Shown here: positions 15,188 to 26,622 of the stretch, piece by piece | Layout of the letters: each line of letters starts with the position of its first letter | How positions within the stretch are numbered: the first letter of the stretch is position 1 | Origin: Ashinkailepas kermadecensis | Lineage: Eukaryota > Arthropoda > Thecostraca > Neolepadidae | Direction of reading: 5' to 3' | Assembly (NCBI GenBank): GCA_034440615.1 | Contig: JAOTOM010005095.1 | Coordinates: 1 to 64,000 of the forward strand | Length of the DNA stretch: 64,000 nt | The notes under the pieces: model-generated | Seen by the model: the letters and a program-made list of their open reading frames with translations, nothing else | Told to the model about the DNA's origin: nothing | The model's database searches: none | Position numbers and translations under genes: made by a program

Positions 15188-15455
15188 GCGTGCTGACTAC
15201 GTCTTCCGAGTCCTAGCGGAGGTGTGCCCCGTGCATGTGCTTACCACGGCCACCGAGTCCGAGCAGACGTGTGACCCGCGATGAGTGACCACGTCCACCG
15301 AGTCCGAGCAGACGTGTGACCCGCGATGAGTGACCACGTCCACCGAGTCCGAGCAGACGTGTGACCCGCGATGAGTGACCACGTCCACCGAGTCCGAGCA
15401 GAGGTGTGACCCGCGATAAGTGACCACGTCCACCGAGTCCGAGCAGAGGTGTGAC
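15188..15455. repeat. 45-bp minisatellite beside the LDLa exon
   Basis: About six units of 45-46 bp built on ccaccgagtccgagcag and gtgtgacccgcgatga. The left two units are diverged and the central ones nearly identical. The last unit ends about 20 bp before the inferred splice acceptor of the LDLa exon, so the array makes up the 3' end of the upstream intron. The period is a multiple of three, so it also reads as an open repeat peptide, which I regard as an artefact. Confidence 0.93.
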
Positions 15456-15476
15456 TCTTGCGTGGACTGTCCTCAG

Positions 15477-15637
15477 AGTGTCCGATATCGGAGAGCGGCA
15501 TGGAGCGGTTCGCCTGCCCCACCCAGGACCACCTAGGCCGGTACCGGTGTATCGACGGCCACATGCTCTGCGACGGATACACCGCCTGCCCGGGCGGCGA
15601 AGACGAGGACCGACAGAACTGCATGTTTTACAAAATG
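15477..15637 (+). CDS. LDL-receptor class A domain exon
   Basis: This exon encodes one whole LDLa module. Six cysteines are spaced as in the family: the first in ECPISES, then FAC, RYRC, MLC, TAC and QNC. The calcium-binding end reads CDGYTACPGGEDED. The acidic residue usual before the fifth cysteine is alanine here. LDLa modules are extracellular ligand- or calcium-binding folds. The exon starts after a pyrimidine-rich acceptor ending tgtcctcag (upstream phase 1) and ends in frame at ATG, before gcaagt, which looks like a GC-type donor. I recall similar short secreted arthropod proteins in which this kind of LDLa is followed by a further conserved segment, but I cannot verify that here. Other exons of the gene were not found. 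The frame runs open to 15718, but the codons past 15637 look intronic. Confidence 0.75.
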
Positions 15638-16602
15638 GCAAGTGCAACTAGATCGCGTCGGTGCTATTCAATCGCAGGCACGACATTGATTCTGATGGCA
15701 ATTCAGTTGTTGGTGTAGCATACTGATCCGGTGTCGTATATCTCGAGCATCATCAGCAGATGGTTTGTGTTTTGTTCGCAAAAACAACAACTTCAATCAC
15801 ATCAAGGATATGGCGTAATATCGTTGTCGTGCCTGTGCACTCATTTGAATGCAGTAAATGCTTCCGCCTTTTCTAATGTGTGATGAGCTAGCATTCGAAG
15901 GAAAGGCAAGTCTTCATGTTGGAATTAGTTCGGACCTAATGGGCGCGGTGACGTGGCATCACCCGTTCCTCTGGTTTTTTTTCGGTGATGATGGGCGAGC
16001 GAGCCGGTAGTTCAGAACGCAAGATGAAGAGCCTGTACTGATATCAATGTGACATGTTCTGTGAAAAAAGCGACCAAGTCGTGTTAAGGCGTATCTCAAA
16101 CTAGATCAGTTCAAAGACGATCACACACAAAGAGGCCCGACTTCTCAGAACCTGTTGTTCCGATTTTTTTGGCTTATATTTGGAGCGTGCTGTATATACT
16201 GTACCACCTGTCAGGTTAGCAGTAACAAAACTTTGCACGTGCCTACATATTTCGATAGATCATGCTTACTATTCTTATATCCGGACACCGATAGTATATT
16301 GTGTTTTTTCCTTTTCGCACTTATCGCAAATGAAACATCTATATTGGAGCAGCCTGATCAGAGACAAACCAATTTTGTTTGCCCATTGACCCACATCTGG
16401 TGTCAAGTAGTGTCAAATAACAGGCCATTCCGGTTGCCTGATTCCGACCATAGTACCACTCAATGCTGCACAGTCCAGATGAACGATGCTAATATAGCAT
16501 GGGCTGTTCAACTCTAATCTACAGATATACATGTTTTTGAGTTGTGCTAACTGGGCCGCATGAAGTCCACGATACAAAAAAGACACGATATATATATATG
16601 TG

Positions 16603-16678
<76 letters not shown>

Positions 16679-17370
16679 TGTATATATGAAGATGTGAAAT
16701 CCCACACAATATTAGTGAAGCGTCCGGTTTCAGAAGCCCAAATTCGAACAAAACACGAACCTTTTTCCAGGTCAAGGTAGATCTATCGATCACTTGGTCA
16801 CACACAATAGCACTCCTCGCGAGAATAGCCTTTAGGGATGCTAGCGGTCAATTATGAGACTACATTATGTGCAAAATTGATAAACAGAGAACATCTGGAA
16901 TCCGTGAACCTTGAGTCGTCTAGATGCCAGCAGTTAGGTCATATCATCATTGAGAAAATATGTGCATATCGAGGATCCAGCTTTTGGATGATCATGCCAT
17001 CTCGGTTCTGACACCATATCTTCACATTTCAGACCAAAACACATCTGAACGTGTTAGCAGAAGCACTGTTGAAGTGGGTGCGAGGCCGTTAACGAACAGC
17101 ATCGGCAGCCGCTGGGCGTTTCGGCCGATTTTCGCCGAAACTCCACCTCGTGCACCGCGTATGGACCACGAGGACGGCCGTCCTCGCCGTCTGGCCGTCC
17201 TGGCCGCCGCCGGCCGCCGCCAGCCGCCCAGTCTGTTCTGTTCTGTTCTGCCCAGTCTGTTCTGTCGGCACGTGAACAGAGCCGGCGACAGAGACGACAG
17301 AGCCGGCCCCGATCTCCTCAGTCGCAGCGCCAGGCTGTGCGTCCTCTGCACAGACAGCGACGCAGTCTCC
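15638..17370. other. No gene seen; probable intron
   Basis: Downstream of the LDLa exon. It contains the microsatellite at 16591-16687. No further exon of the LDLa gene could be recognised. Confidence 0.45.
16591..16687. repeat. (TA)n(TG)n microsatellite
   Basis: A short TA array, then about 80 bp of TG with minor interruptions, then TATATA. Confidence 0.95.
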
Positions 17371-17604
17371 CGTCAGTGACGCCATCTCCCGTCAGTGGCG
17401 CCATCTCCCGCCAATGACGCCATGTCCCGTAAGTGACGCAGTCTCCTGCCAGCGACGCCATCTCTCGCCAGCGATGCCATCTCCCACCAGCGATGCCATC
17501 TCCCTACAATATCTCAATTTCCCGTCAGTAACACCATCTTCCGTCAATGACACCATCTCCCGCCAATGACGCCATCTCCCGCCAGTGGCGCCATCTGTCA
17601 ACGA
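17371..17604. repeat. 19-bp degenerate tandem repeat
   Basis: About twelve imperfect copies of a 19-bp unit built on gacgccatctcccgtcagt. Divergence between units is moderate, so the array is older than the neighbouring minisatellites. Confidence 0.88.
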
Positions 17605-20600
17605 GCTGCGTCACTGCGCCGAGCGCGCCTGACCCCAGAGGCCAGAGGTCGGCCAGCCGCCTACATCAGCGCCACACATCAACTACGTCGTTCACAACCG
17701 GCATTCCACTGTTTCGAACTGTCTCAATGCTCTGCTGCGTTGTGCCCAAATGCGCTGTCCAAGTTACAGCAGCGTTGTGAAGGCTGGTGCAGCGCTCTCC
17801 GGACCGCTTTCGCTGCCCTGTGTGACCTCGGCGGGTCACGGCACCGACTCCACAAACCGACATGCTCCTCAGCCGCTCATCCGGAACTTGCACGCCGGGG
17901 GTATCGCTTCTCTGCAGTCGGTGTGGCCGACATGCCGCCTGCCACGTCTCGGATGGGTTCTCCTCAGTAGGAAAGTGGTTCTGTTATTTTGTGATGATAT
18001 TTTTGGAACGTGCCATGTGAATTACAGCCATGCGCCTTGGGCACTCGCTGCGCTGCCAGTCCTTCGTCTGCAGCTACCCATGAGGCGAATAGGCGCTTGA
18101 GCGCGTGCTTCGCGCTTTCCCAGTGATAAGTGGCATCTTACGGACAGCTATGCTTTCAGGTAGCTCAAAACAATACAGTTAATGCCGGCACCTTTAAAAC
18201 ATTACTGTTTGAGGTACATGCTAAATACAGCGTTTGAGATAATCCTTCCTAGCCGGAGATATGGGGTAGTTAAACCAATTCCCAAAGCATGGCCGTCATA
18301 CATGGGAAGTCGTGGGCGTAGCGCGTCCTCAGGAGGACTCTAAAGCAGTGTGCTTTGTGTTATTGTGTTATTGTGTTATTTCTGCCATGGAATGTCACAC
18401 TGGGCGTTAAAGCCTTTTATGGCTGCACCGAAGTAAGCATCCATGGCTCTTCCAGTTTGGGTACCACTTCTTTAGCCAATCACTTTCCGGCGGAAAAACA
18501 GCGGTTCCATTAACCTCTTGTACTTTGGATACCGGAAGATATGACAGTTAGGTAGCCATTTATGACTGTAGCGATGAGCTTAGTTGACAGCATTCGGGTA
18601 ATCTAACCGAACCCTACTTGGTAATCTGGTTTCGAGTGAGGGTGAGGCCTGAGCGAATCGACTCAAGTGTGCGCGGTACACAGGTGCATCTGAGCGATCC
18701 AGCCTGACGGCTGTACTTTTGGAACCGGAATAACTGCTTGCTGCAGTGCTTTGCTTCTGATTTCTCTACTCGAAGTGAAATGGGCTCTTGTAGTTTTGAT
18801 TTTTGTCCAGTCCCATCCCGGTTTTCTTCGTGAGGTGCTCTTAATCTTTGCCTAAAGAAAAAGCTTCGCGGCGCTATTTCCGCTCGCTGACAACTTCCAA
18901 CACCGCTTCGCTGTGCAATTCAGCATTTTAAATTGAAATTTCTTCACCAAGAGCCAGATAAGTTCTTTCCATTTTGAGATTACCCAGTTTTCACGACAGT
19001 ATTTCTCCTGAAGTACTCTTCTCTTTGTCCAAAGAAAGAGGTGTGCGGTGACGTTGTCGGCGTGGACAGCAAACCATAGATCTCTAATCACATGACATCA
19101 TAGATCAGATAACATCATGTCATCTGTCCCGGACGGCAATGGGTAGACTTTGGTTTGTGTCCTGGACGGCAATGGGTAGACTTGGTTGGTCTCCTGGCAC
19201 CTCGAGCTTAGGCCCGGTGACGAATGACACTTTATATTTCTGCTTTAAGTAATGTAATTTGGTGAGTGTATCCCACTCGAAATCACTTTAGATTTGCATA
19301 CGAGCACGTGGTTGTATAAATATTCAAAGCTGCCATGCCTAGCATGCACACACATTTTCCTTTACTCCGCTTTCAACACTCGCCCTCGCTCGTCCAGCAC
19401 CCCTACGGGCGCCTTATACTGGCATACGGGTATGTTTTATACTGATTTAGTTCTTATAACCTCGCAGGCTCGTCGATAGCTTCACTTTCGGTGATGACAG
19501 TATGTCACGCTGTGAGTGCAGGTGAAAAGGTGCTTATTTTACATCTGATGGCAACATCCGCTGATTTTCTCGCTGCTTTTCTGCGATCATAACATTCTAA
19601 CGACATGGCCATTGGTAGATACTTATTTCGCACTCTTATACATTAACATTTTCTAACTAATACATCGTTTTCCATGTTCGTGATGCACGTTGTACAATCA
19701 CAAACCAGTTTGTATGAAATTTACCTAAAACTGAGCTTCAAATTGAAAAAACTCAGGTGTGGTACATTCGGCTACCTGCAATATAATTCCAGTCTCTCTT
19801 CCACATTAAACTGTGTGGAAGTCACACGAATGAGCGTTTTCATTGATAACGCACAAACGATTTGATGTTGCTACATGATGTGTTGGGAATATCACAATTT
19901 CAGTCGAATATTTCCATGCAACGACCATTAAGGTTGATGGTTAAGGCTCTAAAAAGTGTGCCGGCATTGTCCCCATGCCAGTTCTCCCCAATCCTCGGCA
20001 CCCGTGATTTTGGGGAGAGTTCGTTCGCCCTTGACCACCCGCCGTCGGTTGGTCAGCAGCTCGATCGGCAGCTTGACGGCTCCTCTCGACCACGTCTGAA
20101 GGCGCATGTCTGTGCTGAAGTCATCTTCGCGAGGCCCAGTTCCGGTCCGGCCATGCTGCTCATGGCGCCTAATGGTGATTAAATGGTTGCGATGTTGCTG
20201 TAAATTTCCGGGCACACGCTGACCATCTCTATTTTCATCCCCTGTCTTTCGACGCTCCTACACGGGACCTGATGTCAGCTGCGAGTGCTGTAGCATTCCA
20301 GTTGCTCGACTGAGACGTGGGCGGCACCCGTCGTCTGCACTCACAAAGCGCAGACACGCACGGCGTACGTCACTGTTGACCTCCTCTCGCCGTTCGAAAA
20401 CAAACATTCCGGCTGTACTGTGATTTCGGCGACTCTGCGTGCGTGTGTGCATTTGTCACTGAGAGCAGCTCAACTTATGTGCGGCTTCGTTTCATCTAAA
20501 GCAAGCACGCGCCTTCAGCATGGGTCACGAGGCAATGCTACTGGTAATATCTCCCGTGATTGACGGGTACGGCCATCGCCGCGTGGAGGTAAAACCCATG

Positions 20601-21287
20601 CAATCAGCGGGTTACGGCTGACCTTCGCTGGACGCGTCGTGGCTCATTTCCAACTACTACCGGTCCAAACTGAACCAGCTGTGTCAATCAAATGTGTTGT
20701 ACTGGCGCCGACAGTGTCTGTTTTGGTGTACTGGCGCCGACAGTGTCTGTTTTGTCTGTTTTGGCAGCTGATCGCTGCGTCGTGTCCGTTTCGAATGCTG
20801 ACGGCTGCGGCTGACGGCTGACGGCTGCGCATGTCTCATCTGCTGCTCATTTGCTCTCGTGATCCGCGGCCCTCTGCATCGCCTCGTTCGGACCTTTTCT
20901 ATCAGTTGCCGTTATCTCTGTGCACGGATCTGCCGTGTCGCTATCCATGCCAGCCGCCTTGCTCGGCCAGCGCGACACCGGCTCTGCGACACCGGCTCTG
21001 CGGCCGTGTCGCAGAGCCGGTGTCGTGGCCTCCGACCGTGCCGCCGGCGGAGCGTCACTCCCGGTTGTTGCGGTGTCGCCCGGTGTGACGCCCGTGCCGC
21101 TGTGGTGTCACCCGGTGTGACTGCCGTGTTGGTGCGATGTCGCGCGGCGCGGCCGGCGCGACCGGCGGGGCCGGCGGGACTGCTGCACCCGCTGGCGCAT
21201 TGCTGAGCCTCCACGATGGGCCGGCCGGCAGCCGGTCAGTGGGGCAGCTGCCGGCCGGCGCGCCGTGACAGACAAGTGCGCCACAGG
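17605..21287. other. No gene seen; small local repeats
   Basis: Contains a two-copy repeat of about 37 bp around 19125-19185 (ggacggcaatgggtagac), a two-copy repeat of about 33 bp at 20698-20755 (tactggcgccgacagtgtct) and a GC-rich hairpin at 20973-21025. No exon was recognised. Confidence 0.5.
20973..21025. repeat. GC-rich inverted repeat (hairpin)
   Basis: Arms of 20 bp, cgacaccggctctgcgacac and its exact reverse complement, separated by 13 bp. Part of the left arm is also tandemly duplicated. There is no U-run after it and no neighbouring gene that would make it a terminator. Confidence 0.85.
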
Positions 21288-22108
21288 CGCCGCGCCGGCC
21301 GCACCGCTCCGCCGCCGCCGACACCTCCGCGCCACGGAACACCTCCGCCGCCGCCGACACCTCCGCGCCGGCCGCACCGCTCCGCCGCCGCCGACACCTC
21401 CGCGCCACGGAACACCTCCGCCGCCGCCGACACCTCCGCGCCGGCCGCACCGCTCCGCCGCCGCCGACACCTCCGCGCCGGCCGCACCGCTCCGCCGCCG
21501 CCGACACCTCCGCGCCGGCCGCACCGCTCCGCCGCCGCCGACACCTCCGCGCCACGGAACACCTCCGCCGCCGCCGACACCTCCGCGCCGGCCGCACCGC
21601 TCCGCCGCCGCCGACACCTCCGCGCCACGGAACACCTCCGCCGCCGCCGACACCTCCGCGCCACGGAACACCTCCGTCGCCGCCGACACCTCCGCGCCAC
21701 GGAACACCTCCGCCGCCGCCGACACCTCCGCGCCACGGAACACCTCCGCCGCCGCCGACACCTCCGCGCCACGGAATACCTCCGTCGCCGCCGACACCTC
21801 CGCGCCACGGAACACCTCCGTCGCCGCCGACACCTCCGCGCCGGCCGCACCGCTCCGCCGCCGCCGACACCTCCGCGCCGGCCGCACCGCTCCGCCGCCG
21901 CCGACACCTCCGCGCCACGGAACACCTCCGCCGCCGCCGACACCTCCGCGCCACGGAACACCTCCGCCGCCGCCGACACCTCCGCGCCACGGAACACCTC
22001 CGTCGCCGCCGACACCTCCGCGCCACGGAATACCTCCGTCGCCGCCGACACCTCCGCGCCACGGAACACCTCCGTCGCCGCCGACACCCCCGCGCCACGG
22101 AACACCCC
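21288..22108. repeat. GC-rich 36/37-bp minisatellite
   Basis: About 22 units sharing the 24-bp core that begins cgccgccgccgacacctccg. Each unit ends in one of two alternatives: acggaacacctc (36-bp unit) or ggccgcaccgctc (37-bp unit). The unit types are interspersed, so the frame slips at every 37-bp unit. Long Pro/Arg-rich or Gly-rich ORFs here are therefore not coding. Some units have cgtcgccgcc in place of cgccgccgcc. Confidence 0.95.
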
Positions 22109-23052
22109 GCCGGTGGGATAATGAGGCGCGCAGCCAGAGGCAGTGGGAACGGAGCGCAACGGAGCGGGCGAAGACGGAGGGGGGGGGGGGGAAGTCGCTG
22201 GCGAGCTTGCTCGATTGCGACCGTCCTGACGTCCGCTCGCACCGCAGATAGGGTACGGAGCTGCCACGGCTGGTGGCCGTCTTCTCTCTACTTACATGTG
22301 ATCATGCTGTTCTCGAGTGCACAAGCGTTGTGTGTGAATACTGCTGAAAGCGTTGCTGTGTCCGATAGTATTTATAAACACCATGAACAATCGGGGTCGG
22401 CACGGCTCCAATGTTGGCGTGTGTGAGTCATGGTAGCTCGGGCCATCCTACGATAAATATTGATGTGTCGCTGTTATAAACGGAAGAGGTTTTTGCCAAT
22501 GTATTGACTGTGCTCGGGCATCATTATTATGTTGTGCTTGTAATACCCACGTAGATATTGTTTAATAAACCTAGTCATAGCCAATTTGTCTGTAGAGATG
22601 TTGGCATAAACCTCCTCCCGGACTTTCTCATTCCAATACAAGTACTGTTTGTTAGTCATATTGACCCAGGAAGTATACTGCAATATGGCATGTAATCGTA
22701 TTTTATGAAATGTAAACATCTATTTTTCTTTTTAGATTTCATGGTGTAATCAGTTGCTACATGAAAAATAATAAAAACAAATAACATACTACAGGAGCTT
22801 TTCATCGGATCTGCCGTAATTCATCGACTACAAATAGCTCTACGGACACCAAACAAAAACAAGGGTAGGACATGGGCACAATGATACGAATACATTCCAA
22901 CAGTATTGATCACGATTTGATCCTAGTTATGCATTTTGTAAGTTTAAAAAAAATTCAGTCATGTTCATGGTGCTAGCATAGAAAATGGAGCATTTACAAT
23001 ATGTTCCAGCAAGCTCATGTAGATGCAGTCATATTCATATGTCTGGATGGTT

Positions 23053-23072
23053 ATATATATATATATATATAA

Positions 23073-23150
<78 letters not shown>

Positions 23151-23465
23151 ACATACCTACATGTATGCAAAGAGAGAACGAGACATGTGTGTGTATGTGT
23201 GAATGTGTGTGCAGGTAGGTGTGTGTTAAAGAGAGATGTGTATGCATGTGTATGCAGGTGTGTGTTCATGAGCGATGTATATGAAATGTGTGTGCTGGTG
23301 TGTGTCAATGAGATATGTGTACGTATCTGTGTGCAGGTGTGTGTTAATGATAGAAGTGTATGTGTGTGTATATGTATGCGTGTGTGTGTGTGTACAGGTG
23401 TGTGTTAATGATAGAAGTGTATGTGTGTGTATATGTATGCGTGTGTTTGTGTGTACAGGTGTGTG
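23053..23465. repeat. (TA)n array plus TG-rich minisatellite
   Basis: TA dinucleotides at 23053-23149 are followed by TG-rich DNA. The last part holds two nearly identical 61-bp units starting gtgttaatgatagaagtgta. Confidence 0.88.
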
Positions 23466-24724
23466 CTGCTGTAGATCTGAAGCAGTCCGTTCTGTATGCT
23501 GGTTCCCTTGAGATGTACCGGAAGTTGGCAATAATTACGTATTCGGGTATCTTTCTAAGGCTCGTTCGTATGTTTCTTGCCATAGGCGAAACAAATCGCT
23601 TCCTTGCTCCCCAGGGTGGGGGCCACAAAACTCAATAATTCGTCAGTTCAGGGGACGCTCCAATCGAATTAAAGGACTAGCATGATAGGCGTGGAATAAT
23701 TTGTTCAAAAAGTGACACATTTTCATCCGATATATTCACTAAGCAATAACATGCACTGATGTCAACTTTAACTTAAACTTCGTCTCTTATTCCCCAGGGG
23801 ACAGCTACTAATTGGCAAGAGCCGCCTTCAAAAACCTTAATGCGACTTCTGCCATATTTCGATACGGTATACGACCGTACTGCCGAGAGCCTAGTGTTTT
23901 TCAGCGCCGCTATAGCCTTCCCTCCGGATGAATGTCAGGCTTCAGCTGCGGCTGCAGGTAAAATCGGACCAATGAAATAAACCAACTGCACTAATATCAG
24001 ATGACGTAGCGGTTTTCCATTTGTTTGATTGGCTGTTGCCCTGACGATTCCTGCTGACCACCTCAACAACCCAGAATACCGTTGGTGCAAAAGAGGCACA
24101 CCCTTGGTACTCTCTTCACCCAGCGGAAGGTTCGCATCCGCCCGTAGCCTACCAGTAATGCCAGCAAGCGCGCATCAAGTGTCGAATATTGCTCCTTGCC
24201 GGGACCTGTGAAGATTGGCTGCGAATATGTGCAATGCGATTTTAACCGTATCCAGAAGAACTTAACAAATCACACGGCTACCGTGCAAAAAAGCATGTCA
24301 ATTGTTTTGAAGAACGCGAGCTTGTTACCGGTGAAGTTGATGAGTGTAGCTGTGAGTTTCCCTTAATAACTATGCCTACAGCTAGATATGTAACATGGGC
24401 AGGTAGGTAGGTGCCTGTTGGCATACCTAATTTTCTGGATATCTAGGCATCTCAGGTCAAGTTATGGATTTTGGTGCAAGCATACACATTGCATTAAAAC
24501 GATGATAGGCATTTTGAAAATGTTCAAAATGAAATAGTCATAGATAGGTACCTACTTTGCCCCTTGGGTAAGTACCTAAATGCCTACCTAGGTCTCATCA
24601 GTATTGCCATGGAATATGGGGGCACGATGTGCTTGGCCCCATTATTTCCATCCCACGAGCATATATATAATGCTAAATGTCTTCGTGCATTTTGGGCTAA
24701 CGTGTCATCTCGATACACCAGTGC

Positions 24725-24886
24725 TTGGCAACTCTTTTCCTAGGTATACCTAGCTACCTACCCATTTCCTGATGCACCTTGGCAACTCTTCTCCTAGGTA
24801 TACCTAGCTACCTACCCATTTCCTAATGCACATTGGCAACTCTTTTCCTAGATATACCTAGCTACCTACCCATTTCCTTATGCACC
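24725..24886. repeat. 54-bp triplication
   Basis: Three tandem 54-bp units built on ttggcaactcttttcctagg and ctagctacctacccatttcc. It follows a stretch from about 24395 rich in aggtaggt and cctacct motifs. Confidence 0.92.
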
Positions 24887-25671
24887 TCAATGAGCATTTG
24901 ATGTGCACATTAATGAGCCTGCTTCATTAACTCACCTGCTTCAACGTGATGCCAAACCGGCATTATCGAACCCATGTTCAGCTTGATGGCATCACTTGTG
25001 AAAAACAATTCAGGAAAAAACAAAAAATGAGCCTAGAACAGTGAGAGGCGCTAGAAATGCTGGGTTCCTATGTGCTTATGAAGACACATCGTGAGTTATG
25101 GTAGGTGTATAGGTTGCTGGTGGATAGTTTCTGTGGAATTTAGGATGCTGAATTTGTTGGGGTGTTGAGTATCTTTTTGTCCCATATACGTGCATACAGT
25201 GCAGCGTGTCAAGGTGGAAACACGTCGTTGTGGAGCTCCTACGTACCAGATAAGTCGTTGCAGAACAGGGCAGTATTAAACTGCATATAGTTATTTAGCA
25301 ATTACTTCTGTGCATATATTGGCATAGTCTTTGTCTAATCAACATTTTTAACAAGTAGATTAGACTATTTTAACCTAGCGAGGCTGCCCAGCGCCATTTT
25401 GTCGTTGTGTTACCGTCTGTCTTTGTCTAGTGTGTGAGTGTTTTCAGCTATTTATTACATTTTTGGCAGCTGTTTAGCGAGTGCTTTCTTCTTTCTTTAA
25501 AAAACCCCTTCAATTTTCAGCACAACAATTACCTTGTAAGTGCTGCATAGTTAGGAACTAGCATACACCCAAGCTTCGTCAGTTATTTTTATCTCCTCTG
25601 TTATTTTGTTATATCATTTTGCAGTAAGTTACTTTTCAATCTAAATCTAGAAATAAGCTGCAGCCTTTAGG

Positions 25672-26614
25672 ATGGTTTCAACCGGGATGCAGGCACTAGA
25701 GAAGGAGGTTAGGGCCCTTAAGGCAGAGCTTTCCAAGCTCAGGGCTGCCCTGGTTGCAAAGGGTACACAAGAAAAGGAATCATGTATGGGTCAGTCTGTA
25801 GCTGGGGCATCCTATGCCCAGGTTGTCGCAGGCCACCAGGCAACTGAGACTTCTCCTGCTGTGGAGGTGGCAGGGATATCTGTAGAGAGAAGTGCTCCTA
25901 GTGAACAGAAGATTTCTAGTTGTAGCTCACAGGGGCAGTGGGTAATATCAGGGGGTGGAGGATTTGGAGGTGCGAGCCTAAGAAAGTGAGCAGTGAATGG
26001 CAGGTGTCAGGTGGTAGGAGTGGGAGTACACCTAGCCAAGCAGCTCAACAGGCAGGATAGCTACTTCAAATAGGTTTCAGGCTTTGGAGGACTGCCCCCA
26101 GGATAATAGCAAAGAGACTGTGCTGGTGGTAGGAGACTCTCGTGTGCGGCATTTAGATAGAGTTTTCTGTAAAAGTAGGAGAGGCAGGAGGTACATCACC
26201 AGGCCTGGTGCCAAGGTTAGAGACCTGGTCCCAGTGGTGGCACAGGCCACCAGTGAGGACCAGTTTAATACAGTTATAGTGCAGGTAGGAGTGAACAACG
26301 TAGGTCCTGCTAGGAGTGAGGAGCTGCTGCAGGACTACAGGGCCCTTCTGGCCACCCTGAAGCAGAGCAAAAGCAGAGTTATTGTGACGGCTATTCTGCC
26401 CAGGGCTGAAGTCTCCCCTGAGTGGAGCTCTAGGGCACTGGGAGCCAATGCCAGGGTGGGTAGGCTCTGCAATGAGTTAGGTTTGACCTTTGTTGACAAG
26501 TGGTGCAGGTTTTATGGTTCATGGGACCTCTATCAAAGGGATGGCCTGCACTTCTCCGAGAAGGGGGTGCAAGTGTTAAGTAAAGTGTATGAACATGTCC
26601 TTCAGGGAAACTAG
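25672..26614 (+). pseudogene. LINE ORF1 (esterase type), frameshifted
   Basis: The first part (25672-25989) begins MVSTGMQALEKEVRALKAEL, a heptad-like coiled-coil start suited to self-association. It is followed by a low-complexity Gly/Ser region. After apparent frameshifts near 25965 and 26055 the frame at 26084-26614 encodes an SGNH hydrolase. Block I is VVGDSRVRHLD (nucleophile Ser). GVNN stands in block III, and DGLHFSEKG carries the Asp and His. CR1 ORF1 esterases are thought to bind membrane or RNA during retrotransposition; the function here is inferred. The stop lies 8 bp before the ORF2 frame at 26623. Confidence 0.85.
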
Positions 26615-26622
26615 ATAATGGG

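Larger units (their letters stand above)
22109..25259. other. No gene seen; several simple repeats
   Basis: Intergenic or intronic DNA containing the TA, TG and cctacctaggt-type repeats listed separately. No domain or convincing exon was recognised. Confidence 0.5.

Noticed and set aside
21055..22267. Pro/Arg-rich and Gly-rich ORFs up to 395 codons
   Set aside because: They are frame-slipping translations of the 36/37-bp GC-rich minisatellite.
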